From Sorex araneus (Eukaryota > Chordata > Mammalia > Eulipotyphla > Soricidae), in contig NC_073306.1 in assembly GCF_027595985.1 (NCBI RefSeq), forward strand, positions 102,778,984-102,842,983: 64,000 bases of DNA, written 5' to 3'. Positions 46,981 through 59,744 of the stretch are shown one piece after another (the stretch's first letter is position 1; every line of letters begins with the position of its first letter). The notes beneath the pieces are model-generated. The model was not told the origin of the DNA, ran no database searches, and was given only the letters and a program-made list of their open reading frames with translations. A program made the translations under genes and the position numbers.

Positions 46981-47089
46981 TTTGGAATACGAAACGTTGT
47001 TTTATATTTTTTTCTATGGTTTGGAACAAGGTTCAAACCTGATAAATATTTTAAAAAATTGAATATGTCAAAAATATGTATATATATTA

Positions 47090-47157
47090 AACATTGAGTC
47101 TAATTCTTAAGATTTCATGTAATATATTAGATTCTTAAATCTTAAGAACTCAATGTT
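47090..47157. repeat. Imperfect palindrome (hairpin-forming)
   Basis: aacattgagt + tcttaagattt (47090-47099 and 47105-47115) pair perfectly with 47137-47157, leaving a 5-nt bulge (ctaat) and a 21-nt loop. Confidence 0.8.
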
Positions 47158-47474
47158 GAAAGGGTTATGTATATATATATACATACACATACACATAATC
47201 CTGTTTTGTCTTTCTTTGGTCAATAAAAATCTACTTGCTAAATACTGACCATATGCTCATTGTTCTGCAAAGAACAGAGATGATTTAAGAACAATGTGTG
47301 ATGTGGCCCTTTTTCTCAAAGTGATCTGTCAGTCTTGATAGAAGAAATCAACACCTGATTAAAATAATGGAAAAAAATATATAGCATTTGGTGAATTGTA
47401 CCGAAAATAAATGCAATCTGTGTTTAAAGTAAGGCTTGCTGGTTGCATACTTTTGGAAAATAAATGTATTTAAC

Positions 47475-47830
47475 TCCTTAGGTCTTAAGTGAGGACCTAC
47501 CATGTGCTGCACTCTGGGGTTCAGAGGTAAAGGAGAATGCCTTCAGCCCTGGAAGAACTCATGGTCCATTCCCAAGGAGACAACTGAGCAAAGCCATCAG
47601 ATGCTTGTGTCTGTATTCCTTAAAGCAGATAATAACTAAGGCTATTTGTAGTCTCTCATGAGCTTTCTGGAAACCAGAAAGAAATGTTTTCATCTCTGAA
47701 TGCTAGTTCCCTCAACATATTTATATGACCACCTACTTTATGCCGGAGATAGTTCTAGGCTTTGGGGATACAGTAGTGGACAAGACAGAAAAATTCCTGC
47801 CCTCTCAGATCTTAGAGACAAATGGTTGGT
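47475..47830 (+). mobile_element. Two L2 3' fragments
   Basis: 47490-47600 (gacctaccatgtgctgcact, ctcatggtccat) and 47700-47830 (ctactttatgccggagatag, tggggatacagtagtggaca) both match the L2 3' end. Confidence 0.65.
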
Positions 47831-50800
47831 TTTAAGTTCCCATGTAGTTTACAGATTAGGTCTTAAGTGATAGTTATCTATTTTCTTTCCTTTGCCCCAC
47901 CCCCGCCCCTCCCCACCATAGTATAGATCTATCAGGAGCAGTGGAATGTGTCTTACTCCCCTGCGGATCTCCCACAGTATTCTGTGCTATTCAGTATTTA
48001 TTGAATGACTGAATGACATACTTAACATGCCTTCTCTCCCGAGGCCTGCTTTCTTAAAGCTTGCCTGGCTTTGGTTCTGGCAGAGGGCCTGTGAGCCATC
48101 ACTTACAGGTGGCCAGCTTTTGCACTTCGTCTTACGCCTTTCTTTCTTTTCTAAAAATCTGTTGTCAGTTTGTGCCATAGGAAATAAAAAAGTGTGAAAC
48201 AATTTGAAAAGCACTCACCAAAGAAATGAGTGAGTATTTGGGCGTGAATAATCAGGCTTGTGCTAGCATCTTCATGTCTTTAAGTAGTTCTCCAGTCTGG
48301 AACCATTAGGCCATTAAAAGTCAGGGCTTTGGGCTTCTGTGAAAAAGACGGGACCTCAGGGAAGAGGGATCACCCCTCACCCAAGTTTCACTTAGCAGTT
48401 CTATAGGCCAGCGTGCTCCTCAGACTGGTCAACCTAACCAGGCCATGTGTTTGACGGCAAGTCAAAATTGCAAGCAATTAAAACCTCTCTTTAGAGTGGC
48501 AGGCACATGTTAAGGAAATGTTATTTTTATGAAGAACATGAGTCCATATGTGTAAATACTTAGTTATTAATTATTAATAAAGCGTACCATTGTTCATAGT
48601 GACATCTAGTGATACATGACTCAAGCTCATTTATCAAAGTCTAGTTTTAACCAATATTGAGAATATAATTGCTCAAATCTAATGCATTGGCTTGCGTTTT
48701 TAATGTCTAGGGCAGTTGGATATTTGCCATAGTCTACTCAGAATATTATTGTAGCTAGTGATTACCTGCTGGCTTGGCTTTTAGATAAATTTAAAATAAA
48801 TTTATTGATTGCCGACTTAAGGATTCATTCATCTCTCAGAAATAGAGTTAGAGATTCCTGCATTTCTTAAAAAGCCTGCTCCTGTGCCCTTGTTCAAGGA
48901 AGATTTTTTTTTTTAAAGGTATATAGTGATATTTACTACTTTGCTGGAGATTAGAACCTGGACCTTCACCTCCAAAGAGCCTGGCTTGAATTCTGGACTG
49001 TGAGCCTCCACACTGACAACACATTTCAAACATGCAGATGATGATGATTATTGAAAGGGTGCTTTAGAATCATGCTAATGGCATCCATCTCTAGCACACA
49101 CTTGCGTAAATTAATTCTGCTTTTAAAATCAGATGCACTGTTAGCAGCGTTAAAGATGGATATTTGACATTTATCACGCAGACTAGGACGGGTGGTTTAA
49201 TTACATGAATTTTCTATAGAATCTTTGTGGCTGTATAAATAGGCATAGAGTGGTGGGTGTCCTTGCCCATGTGACCATCAAGTTCAAAGTCCCATCTCCG
49301 TCCTTGTGACACTGAGAAAAACAGGGTGGAGTTGTAGTGCTGCGAGTCAGTCGAGTGGCCCCTCAAACATATCCCCGGCCCTTTGCTTACTCAGGACTCC
49401 AGCATCCCTTGACTGTGAAACAACACCCCCTCCTCCCATAGTTGAGCTCCAAGCCTGATCAGTGGCACTAAACATTAAACTCTTGTCTTTGAGAATAATA
49501 GGCTTTGCTTTCTACACCCTCAAGCATGTTGAGCTACTGTGCAGGCTGGAAAATAAAAATGTTCTAATTGTGTCTTTTAAATAAGCATAGGAGTGAATTA
49601 ATTAGACCATATTTTGTCTTTAGTTGCTTAGTTACACAATAGTATTCCTGAGCACGAGTAAGATAAATTGGCTCTTTTTGTGCTGCCTGTCCCTTAATCA
49701 TAATTACTGTATTGCTTGGGAGAGTAAAGCATACATAGATTTTGAATTTTTTATTAATAGTCAAAAATATGCATATGATATATAAAGTATATGCTGTTCA
49801 ACCTGTTTTATATGCTTTTATGTGGGAAGAAGTTTTATTGTGGTGGTAACATTTGCATTAGTTGCTCAAAGATGTAGTTCTGGGAAATACATAATTGAAA
49901 TGTTTTTGAATTGCTTTTTCTGGCCTTTTCAATCTTATTCAAAATAATAGTGCCTCCAGTCCTGGAGCAGTCATTCTCATTTGATTTAACATCTTTCTTT
50001 GCACTGCATGCAACAGCGCCCAGTTTTAACCCTGCAGAGCCTAGATGAGATTTGGTGATTAATAGGCCTCATATATTGTGCCTTGTGTTTTGGGGCTCAC
50101 ACTGTTGGGGGGCAGGGGGGCAGCAGAGCGCTGGTGTCCCATAGCCATTACTCCAGTGCCCTTTGCCCTTGGCACACTTCCAAGTTCCTTGGAGAAGGCT
50201 TCAGGGTTAGAGATCATAGGAGTTTGTTTTCGCTTGGGCTCAATGTTCTGTGTGCTTGCCTTGTGGGGTCATGCAGAATAGGATGTTGCTACCAGGTTTC
50301 TGGCCTCCCAGGCCACCCTCCACCAAGGAGAGCAGCAAGATTTGGACAGCTTGGTATAGTTATTGAACAAAAGGAGAGTCTGACTTCAGACCTGCATGCA
50401 TGCTGGGTAAATGTATGTGAAAATTGACTCCATTGTTCTGTTGTATTTGAAAAGCAAGTAAATTATTTACAGATATTTGCTAATTAAAGCACATGTTGTT
50501 TTACCAGCACAAAAGAACACAGTATAACTGGAGACAAAGAACTAAGTGCGAATAATTTAAACCTGATAATTGTGTATATTTTTCTTAAAGGAGGGATAAG
50601 TTTAGAACATTTATATTAATGTATGTATATAGGGATAGCATAAACACATGTGTATGTGGATTTTGTTTTGCCCCCGTAAGGGAAGGCTTGTCTACATCAC
50701 AGATAATAGGCCAACTTTCCATGTTGTTACTTGTCACTAAGTCTTCCTTAAGCTTGCTATGGAACATCTGAGATGGAAATCATTTTGACAGAATACTGTT

Positions 50801-50960
50801 TACCCTAAAAATTAGCAATAACAATTGTATCTGATTATATCTGCATCTATCCTTCTCTGACCCTTTGTGAATATGTATTATTCCAGTTTCCACACTCTCT
50901 CCTCATTGTTATTTACTTTGAAAAGTAAATAACAGAGACTTACTTTGCTCAGTCCCTTAG
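47831..50960. other. ARID5B intron 2 sequence without recognised features
   Basis: About 3 kb with no exon, RNA gene or clear repeat. It is comparatively repeat-poor and could hold regulatory sequence. A T-rich tract sits at 48904-48915. Confidence 0.5.
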
Positions 50961-50974
50961 CAAAGTAAAGATCA

Positions 50975-51060
50975 TTACATTTGTTTTACAGCTGAAGAAA
51001 CAAATTCAGGAAAGTTAAAAGAAATTCTAATTGACCAGCAGGGTCACTTTAAGAAGCTCC
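50975..51060 (+). mobile_element. MIR fragment
   Basis: tttgttttacagctgaagaa acaaattcagg resembles the MIR core. Confidence 0.5.
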
Positions 51061-51666
51061 AGAAATGTCTTAAAAATCAGTTTACAGACAGACCAGAGAC
51101 TGTGATTACAAAAAAGAACAAGGCTCATGGAATCGGACTTCACTTGCCATCTTCTGGTTTAAACACCAAAGTCCTATCAGGGAAAAAAAGCAAACTGGCC
51201 AGATAGTGCACCAGAGTATAAAAATGTTTTCACTTGTAATCTTGTCCTCAGACATTCTTCAATGACAGATTCATTTTAGTTATTTTTCTTCTGTGGCTGT
51301 CCAACTTTGAAAGCATTCTGGTTGGAAATTTGTATTGTGGAATGAAGTCTATTGACCTGCAGTGAAGGAGTCAGACTCAGAAAAGGTTGCCTTTAATAGT
51401 CTCAGAGATCTCCTGGCTGGAATAGGCCCATGTCGATAGGCAGGCTGTTCATTCCGACTCTGCAACCTGCAGATGTACGTTTGGCTTTAAGAGTAACTTG
51501 CAGGAGATACCTTATTATTGTGGTGAAAGATAAGAAGTCTTTCCATGGTTATCTAAAAGTTTGTGTTGATTTTCCATGAGCATTTTAATAGACTAGGAAG
51601 ATATACAAGATTGAAGAGATCAAAGGATGTGTGCAGTCCCCTGTATTTAATAAATATAGTCTTGAG

Positions 51667-51913
51667 CGTGAGCTGGAGTGGTATCGCAGCAGCTAGGGCA
51701 TTTGCCTTGCACGCAGCCGACCTGGGTTTGATTCCTCCGCCCCTCTCGGAGAGCCCAGCAAGCTACCAAGAGTATCTTGCCCGCACAGCAGAGCCTGGCA
51801 AGCTATTGGCGTATTCGATATGCCAAAAACAGTAACAACAAGTCTCACGATGGAGACGTTACTGGTGCCCGCTTGAGCAAATTGATGAGCAACAGGATGA
51901 CAGTGACAGTGGC
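51667..51913 (+). mobile_element. Form B SINE with 9-bp TSD
   Basis: gagctggagtggtatcgcag to gatgacagtgacagtgg, near-complete. TSD agtcttgag at 51658-51666 and 51914-51922. Confidence 0.95.
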
Positions 51914-51922
51914 AGTCTTGAG

Positions 51923-53230
51923 ACCAGAACAACCTTGGGCTCATGCTCTGAACTGTGAATGACTGAAGTTGAACTAGAATCTTTGGACCTGCTACTTTGG
52001 GAAGGTCTGCTTCCTTGAGGTTATACACTGACAAAAGATAGCAAATGTTTCTTCTGGGTATGCTCAGGGTTTGTCATTCTGTGCTGACTTATACCAGTAG
52101 GTAGTACCTCTGAGGGACAGCATCATTAATTTTTATAAAATGAGTAAGGGAAAATAAGGGCTTTATTCTTAACAGAAGTCATATACTAAAGAATCAGTGA
52201 TTATAGATATTCAGCTTTATCTCCATGCTGGTTTAAGAAAAGCTTTGCAGAATGACACCTCTTGAGATAAGTGAATTAACATATTAACATAGTTGCCACT
52301 AGAAATGGTTACTGTGTGCTTACTTAATATAAGTTACTTCTCCATTCTGGGGAATATAATAATGAACACAGTGAATAATGATCAACAGATGACATTTTCT
52401 GTTGTCATACACCACTATTTAATCTTATAGTACGAAGAAAGAAGCAAGTTGATTGATTTACCCCTAACAGGAGGTAGGGAAAAATCTCCAAATATTTTCA
52501 TCTTAGAATCAATTCAGACTTCCTCCTTCTGGACAGTTTTCCCTTCTTCTCTCTACATATTCGTTACTTTGCAATTCACAATCCAGCAAAAATGCCTCAG
52601 CTTTCTTGTTGCAAATTCATCTGCAAAAGTTTCACCTGGGGTATTTTCAAAGAAGTTCTATTTTCTACTTATTAAGTAACTAGTTTATGTCAGGAAACAT
52701 ACATATATAGATATAGCAATTAGAATCTACACTAATTTAATTCTTAAAGAAGAAATTTTCTGATGTTGGTATTAGTGTGATATACTAAGGATTTACTAAG
52801 TGATTTACTAAGTAGATTTGTGAAAGCACTTTTTGAAAGAAATAACATTTGAACCTAGTTTCTATGATGATTGCTGGGCTGACCCTAATTTTGGTGAATC
52901 TAGTAATAGATTAGTGATGCCCAGTGAGTCACCTATTCTTCTTGAAGTCATCAGCATTTCTGAATTCTGGGGACATTTTATAATAATCCACAGGAGTAGC
53001 AGCCTCCAGTGCCTTTGGGGTGTGCTTTCTGTTTATTCACTCGAAGAGATAGATTTCTAGTGTGGGGGTGCGAAGTGTGTGCAGGGGGGATGGGAGCACT
53101 GATTGAGTCATTATTTTATTTCTGAAATGGGGTAGTAGGCCAAATAAGTTTAAGAAACTCTGATCTAAATGCATTGATAGCATCTTAAAAGCTGATTTAC
53201 ATCGTATAGCTGTGGAATGTTGAAAGCAGG
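51923..53230. other. ARID5B intron 2 sequence without recognised features
   Basis: Small open frames near 52449 and 52833 have no recognisable product and no splice context I trust. Confidence 0.5.
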
Positions 53231-53462
53231 AGTCTGCAAACTAAGGCCTGTAGGCATATCTGGCCTCTGGCCTGTTTTATAAATAAAGTTTTATTGGTAC
53301 AGCTTTATCTGTCACACCAAATTGTCTACAAATTATCTCTGGGAGTTTCCACAGAATCCTTATAGAGTTAAGCATGTACAATAGAGACAGCAATGCATAG
53401 AGCCTAATAGATCTTCTGACCCTTTACAGAATATATTTTCAATCCCTTGGTCTAAAGGTAAT
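53231..53462 (+). mobile_element. Ancient MER-type DNA transposon relic, second copy
   Basis: gcaaactaaggcctgtaggc, ataaataaagttttattgg, gaccctttacagaatat: the same family as 46748-46980. Confidence 0.65.
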
Positions 53463-54086
53463 AGCAAAACTAAATGCTTCAACTTTATACGTTATCTTTT
53501 ATTTACTATTCAGAACAACTCATTCTGTGTTGTTGACTGTGTGTCTTCTCCATTTTGCTGAGGGTAAATGGAGAGGTCAGTTTGCCCACATTTTTTAACT
53601 TGTACTTGGAAAATGACAGATTGGTCGGGAACTTAACCCATCATAGTTTCTGAACACAGAAGGCAAAAGCACTAAGATGTACCACTGAAAAGTAGGGCAA
53701 TAGGGTGTTATCAGAAAAGGGGTGTAAAATTGTCTGAGATTTTTTCCTTACTCAAGTAAAACTAACACCAGTTGGGCCTATTGTTTAAGATCCAAGGACA
53801 TATATAAAAACTCACTCCTCTTCAGTGGAGTTGCTAGGGGTGTAGGTGCTCGCTGGGTCACACAGGTACAATGGAGAGAAGTGAGCTAAGTCTGGGGGAG
53901 AAGCAATATGTGTTTGGAGGAGCTAGGGGACATGTAATTCAAGTGTTCTATCTCGGTTCCTGTTCACCACTGCCAACAGAAATGTCATCAATATCGCTAC
54001 ATCTTTCTGCGTTTGAAGAAAGTGTCATAAATCTAGATTTTTGTGTGGTTTTTAATTGTCAGTTCAATCGAAATATGAAAACCATG
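53463..54086. other. ARID5B intron 2 sequence without recognised features
   Basis: Nothing supportable seen. Confidence 0.5.
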
Positions 54087-54240
54087 CCTGAAAAGACAGC
54101 TCAATTGACTAAGCATATGCTTTGCAGATTGGAGTTTCGGATCTGATTGTGAGCACCACCAGGAGTGACTCCTGAGCACAGACTTGGGAGTAGGTCCTGA
54201 GCATCACTGGGCATACTCCCCCCCCCATTTTTTTTTTTTA
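54087..54240 (+). mobile_element. Diverged form A SINE
   Basis: caccaccaggagtgactcct and gagtaggtcctgagcatcac, then a C and T run. Confidence 0.65.
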
Positions 54241-54599
54241 ACAAAAGCAGACAAAAAACAGTGCAGCAGGTCAAACAAAGCATGTCTTCATTCTGGATGT
54301 GTCACAAAGGCTGTTATGTCAATGCCAAGAGGAGATCTTGGGATTATTTGAAATTTTTTAAAAAATAATTTGCATTTCATTTTCTGTAAATAAATTTAAA
54401 AGAATGTTTTAGCTCTAAAGAGGCAGTAAGTTGTAGCCAGAGGTCTGAGTTATCGGGACAGAGGAGTGATATGCATGGAGGGGAGTTTCTGACAAGGCTC
54501 ACCCTTAGGTCTAGAAGGGAGCAGGAACTAAGATGTTAAAAGGAAGAAAATTCATGAGTCAGAGGTCTTATTATTTAAGACCCTTAAAAATAAGTAGGA

Positions 54600-54778
54600 G
54601 GCTGGAGAGATAGTAGAGTGGGCATTGCACCTTGCCTTGCATGTAGCCAACCAGGATTTGATTCCTAGTACCCTGAATGTTTCCTTGAACCCTGTCAGTA
54701 GTGATTCCCTGAGTCCAGAGCCCAGAGTAAGTCCTGAGCATCGATAGGTGTGATCCCCCCCCAAACCAAAATAGGTAA
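54600..54778 (+). mobile_element. Form A SINE
   Basis: ggctggagagatagtagagt head to gtgtgatccccccccaaacc. Confidence 0.87.
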
Positions 54779-54786
54779 ATAATGTG

Positions 54787-54935
54787 AGGATGGAGTGATA
54801 GTACAGGGGAAAGGCACTTGCCTTGCACATGGCTGATTTGGTTAGGTCCTTAACACCACGGATACTCCCAGAGCAATTGTAAGAGAGAGCACTGAGCATA
54901 GAGTCAGGAGTAAACTGAGTACTTCTGCCTGTGGT
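54787..54935 (+). mobile_element. Form A SINE
   Basis: ggatggagtgatagtacagg head, gagtcaggagtaaactgag end. Confidence 0.8.
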
Positions 54936-54941
54936 TCATAA

Positions 54942-54943
54942 AC

Positions 54944-54979
<36 letters not shown>

Positions 54980-55023
54980 AAAGGCAAATGCCCTATGGAC
55001 TGTACTATTGCTCTGTCTCTTTC
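54942..55023. repeat. (GAT)n plus reversed SINE head fragment
   Basis: About 12 GAT units (to 54979), then aaaggcaaatgccctatgga to attgctctgtctc, a reversed SINE head. Confidence 0.75.
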
Positions 55024-55051
55024 ATGGGAAATCTTTGGGGAAGAGATGAGT

Positions 55052-55073
55052 GTGTGTATGTGTGTGGTATGGG

Positions 55074-55104
<31 letters not shown>
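55052..55104. repeat. (GT)n microsatellite
   Basis: Longest pure run at 55076-55103, preceded by interrupted GT. Confidence 0.95.
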
Positions 55105-55107
<3 letters not shown>

Positions 55108-57744
55108 TGCTAGGCAGAAAAAAATCATACAGAGGCAAATAGGAAGGACAGGCATACGAGATCTGCATTTGGCAAGAGAGCAGGGGTGGGTCTTGTATAA
55201 AGTAAGGACCTCAAGGCGTCTAGCAGGATAGGTTTACAAGTTTGGACTGGCATGTGAAGTCAATGCTGATTAATAATTTCACATGTGTTTTCTCTTTCCA
55301 GTGAGAATATGAACTTATTCTTATAGCATGGTAGAACCAAAGATGAGCATTTTCTCTGCTATTTTGTAACTGCATGCAAACTTGGTCCATTTACTTCTTT
55401 GCTCCAGGGCCTCAGTTTCGTTCTCTGTGAAATGTGTGGATCTCACTGGCTCTGAGTATCAAATGTGATATCTATAGGCCTGAAAAAACAAACCATCATG
55501 ATAGGTATCCACTGGCCTTTCCTGCTCAGGGACTGAAGCTAAACTTTATTGTCTCAGAGTAATCTCTCATGGTGTTCATAATCCCTTAATAAGTAATTTA
55601 TTGGCAGAGCCATTGAACTACTATTGTTTGAAAAACAATAACTAAGAAAAGTATCCATTTAAATAGGCTTTAGCTTTCTGGTCTTCATCTTTCCCAAGAG
55701 ACTTTTTCTGGGTGTGTTCAGGTTCTGAGTTTATTGTGGTGGTGATTTTGTTTTAAACCATGTTTGAGGTTTCCAGTCCCTATAAAGCCAAGAGGCAGAT
55801 AGCCCCTCAAATTCATTCTGTTCTCTTCCATTTAGCTCTAAAATGATCTTTGGGGAGCATCTTATTTCCATCAAGCATGCATAAAATGATATAGGAGAAT
55901 GATAGTATCAAGAGATAGCACCTGCATTCTAGTTATTTCATCTCATTATGCCCAAGAAAGTCCGAAGCCGACCTGCCCTGCTCCTCTCGTGCAGCTCTCC
56001 CCAGCAAGGCTGGCACTGAGCTGCTGAAGGTCACTGCATTGAATCTACTTCTCTCCCTTAAAAAAAAAGTCTTTCCTATGTTCTGTTCTACACACCACTA
56101 CTTTGGAATTTGGTTTCTCCACCTTGTTGCCTCCCCTCTTATTCCTCTGCCCACCTCACTTTTTTTCCTTTTCCTTTACCTCTCCTGCCTCCTCTCCACC
56201 TATTACTTTGTGGTGTTGGTAGGTAGTATATTCCTCACTGACTGCTTTAAGATGAGTCATGCCACATTTCTTTTAAGGAACAAAAACAATATCATAGAAA
56301 GGATGTAAAAGGAAAGAATCTCAGCGAAAGGCTGGGGGAGTCTTAGAAGGATCTTCAAAATAGAGACAGCCTGCTGGGCCATTAAATCCTTTTGCTTTGG
56401 GTTAATCCCACAGTGTATATCAGATGACTAGAATTCAGATGAAACCACTGCTGTAGTGCTCAAGCTTCTCACCAAATTATTCCAAAATCTAGTGTACATG
56501 GGTTATAAATACAGAAAGTAATTGAATTCTGTATGTCTAACTGAAATAATATGTTTCATTCTGTTTCTTGTGAATATTCTTCATAATAGTCTAATTGTGT
56601 TTTATGCTCCTGGGGGCTAAATTTGTGTTCAGCAGCCATTCACTGGGCTGTAAAATATGCATCCCCAACTATCTGGACAGCAAGAGAGAAGGTTCTAGTT
56701 AAACGACTGAAGATGCTTTGCCTAATACCAATGATATGAACCATCTATGCTAGTGTCTTTCAAAATTATCAACAGGGTGTGTTTTGTTTTGTGTTAAAAT
56801 ATATATAATTTATGTATTTACAGGTTCTGTGTCTCACTCTGCATTTTTCAATGTTCCTAGGCCAGCTATTTAATAGACAGCCAAGCAGGTGTTCAAATCA
56901 CTTTTGAGCCCCGGAATTCTTTAAATGACCCCTCTAAGTAGTGGAGTGAAAACATTCTCCACATGTCAGAATATTATGATATGTGTTTTTCTTAATTTTG
57001 GTGAGAGCCAGGGCTCAATGATTTGAAGGCTACTTTCTACATCTTTCCATTCATTGTAGTGAAGGGACATCTTAGGCTCATCATGGCAGTGAGGAGTAGA
57101 TGACTGTGTACATGATCTGTACATTATAGAAACACAACTCTAACTGGTCATCTGTACCACCGGTATTTAAAATTGAATCTTGAGAATGTGGAAGAATAAA
57201 ATTATTTTGCAGTAGCTGATAGCATGGCATATTATTGATGCCGAAAACCATAAACTCTGTTTTACAATATAGGCCTTTTGACTGTAAACTTTTATTCAGT
57301 TCAGTTGAACCAGTATTTATTTGTATATATTGGGCACAGTACAGGTGATAAAGAAATGAATAAGACAAGTTGTTCTTCCTCTCTCTGCTTGCTTAGGGGA
57401 GAAAAATCATAAAATTGTCTTGACTTGGTAAGATTATATTTTAATTTTCTTTGTCCCTTCTGTTGTGGGTACAAGGCTTATATTGTTAAATAATATTATT
57501 GCAAATTTCTTTGTCCATAAAAATTCTCTTGGATAAACCTTAATTTAGGATTCAAGTAGTTGCATAAGTACTTTTCCATAGGATTGTCAACTTCTTAGCA
57601 GAAACTAGTTTCTAGGCATAGTTGAAATTGTCAGTTACAGATTTTATTTAATTGTTACTGAAAAATCTGAAAATGTTAAAAATTGTGTTATTTATCTATT
57701 GTTGTAGCCAATTATCAATTATCTCAAATTTCTTTTTTTTCTTC
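55105..57744. other. ARID5B intron 2 sequence with a MIR and an L2 trace
   Basis: 55395-55480 is MIR-like (gggcctcagtttcgttctct). 57300-57370 has a faint L2 resemblance. The rest is unassigned. Confidence 0.5.
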
Positions 57745-57925
57745 TTTTTTTTTTTTGGAGGTGGAAGGATTGTGTCACACTAAACTGTGCTCAGGGTTTA
57801 TTTCTGGCTCTGTGCTCAGGGTTACTCTTGGTGCTCTTTGAGAGACTATATGAGGTGTCAGATCAAACCAGGGTTGGCTACATGCAAAATCAGTGCATTT
57901 ATCTCCCTGTTTTTCTCCAGTCCCT
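57745..57925 (-). mobile_element. Form A SINE
   Basis: T-rich start, ctgtgctcagggtttatttc to gtttttctccagtcc. Confidence 0.82.
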
Positions 57926-58489
57926 AAAAGCATTCTTATTCACTGTCACTGAGGGTCATGTGTCTGGATAAAACTTACCTGAGTGCCTCTTTAGCTTGGA
58001 GTTTCTCAAAGATGTCTTTGAGGTACCATATAGGGGCCTATAGTCAAGCTCTGTTAAATGAAAAATGTGATTCCACGCTCACTCATCTGCCCATTGGCAG
58101 GCTAGAGACCCTGAGCGGCCATTAAATTTAGGCTCTCGTTGCTCTGAGGAAATGGATGTGGCCTCCTTCAGTCCCTTACCTTGCTACATGAGCTCTTCCA
58201 ACGTGGTAGCTGGTGCTCCTGAGGTTGGTCAAGTGAGACAGAAGCCACAGTGCTTTTATAATCTAATCTCAAAAATGGCATTCCAGTGCTTTAGTCTAAT
58301 TCTGTTTGATAGCTGTGAGATATTATGTTTAGCCCACAGTTGAGTGGGAGTTGATTACACAGGGCACAGACATAAAGAGGGAGGCATATATGGGGTATCT
58401 TGAAATCATCCACTACAGTCAGCCACAGAAAGCAACTGTTTGTATAATGCTAGTCTGATGAGAGTTGGAGGATAGTTTTACCCTGTTTT

Positions 58490-58490
<1 letters not shown>
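57926..58490. other. ARID5B intron 2 sequence without recognised features
   Basis: Nothing supportable seen. Confidence 0.45.

Positions 58491-58530
<40 letters not shown>
58491..58530. repeat. (CT)n microsatellite
   Basis: About 19 CT units. Confidence 0.95.
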
Positions 58531-58533
<3 letters not shown>

Positions 58534-58611
58534 CCTTTTTGTTGTTGTTAGTATTCTTCTTGTGTACTTACCTGTAAACACCTCTCATAAATAATTATAG
58601 ATTATTTATCT

Positions 58612-58735
58612 TGATTGGGGGTTTTAAGCCATACCTAGCTAAGCCTAGGGGTGGATCACTTCTGGCTGTGATATGCAGTACCAGGCACTGAATTGGGGTA
58701 GTGGGCTTTACCCCTCTGTACTATCTCTGGCTCCT
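58612..58735 (-). mobile_element. Diverged form A SINE
   Basis: agcctaggggtggatcactt to ctgtactatctctggctcc. Confidence 0.62.
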
Positions 58736-59473
58736 TGATCCATGTATTTAGAAAGGTTTTCTGTAGAGGACATTGTGTCCAGTGTAGTGATGAGTCTGTA
58801 GAGAGAAGGGGAAAAGAACCCTTCAGGTTTTATGATTAAATAGGCTTCTTAAAGCCTACGGAAATTGGTATGTTTTATTCACAATGGTTGAGGAGGGGCA
58901 TTAGATCGAGTTGGCAAGTGTCCATGCAAAGAAAAATCTAATATCAAAAGGAAAGAGATTGTTGTCCCAGTCTTTGTTTCTAATGAGTTTATCTACAGGA
59001 TATGAACATATCCTAACAACCCTTAAACCTTGTATTGTGAGAGAATAGCTGACCTTCCATCTTTTAAATTCTGTGGAAATGAGCTGATTCATGGGAAAAT
59101 TCATCTTTTCCTTTTAGGGAAGATAGAACTTGGCTTTAAATAAAATTCTGAAAATGTACATAATGTAGGCATTAAAATTTAGAGAAATAGAAGGTCATTA
59201 AGCACAGTAAGGTCAATTTGTACCAATGGAAATTGACTTCTGAGGAAACTTTCATACTAAACCTACAGGAAAATTAAGGACTTGGTTCAAATTTAGAAAT
59301 GAGCATTAGCCACTGTAATATGTATGCATAGAGTGTATTATACATTCATATATTTAAACCACAAATTTGACAGTGTACCATGTTTCTTCCATATCTTTGT
59401 ATCCTTCATACCCTCTCCTGAAAGTCTTGTATTGGTCTTCTCTGTCTTCTCTTTTTCAACTTTTTAGCTCCCT
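58736..59473. other. ARID5B intron 2 sequence without recognised features
   Basis: Nothing supportable seen. Confidence 0.45.
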
Positions 59474-59485
59474 TTTTTCCTTAAG

Positions 59486-59732
59486 GACCGGAGCAGTAGC
59501 ACAGTGAGTAGGGTGTTTGCTTTGCACGCGGCTGACCCGGGTTTGATTCCTCTGTCCCTCTTGGACAGCCCGGTGAGCTACCAAGAGTATCCTGCCTGCA
59601 CGGCAGAGCCTGGCAAGCTACTTGTGGCTCATTCAATATGCCAAAAACAGTAAAAACAAGTCTCACAATGGAGACTTTACTTGTGCCCGCTCAAGCAAAT
59701 TGATGAACAATGGGACAACAGTGCTACAGTGA
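59486..59732 (+). mobile_element. Form B SINE with 12-bp TSD
   Basis: ggaccggagcagtagcacag to gctacagtga, near-complete. TSD tttttccttaag at 59474-59485 and 59733-59744. Confidence 0.95.
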
Positions 59733-59744
59733 TTTTTCCTTAAG

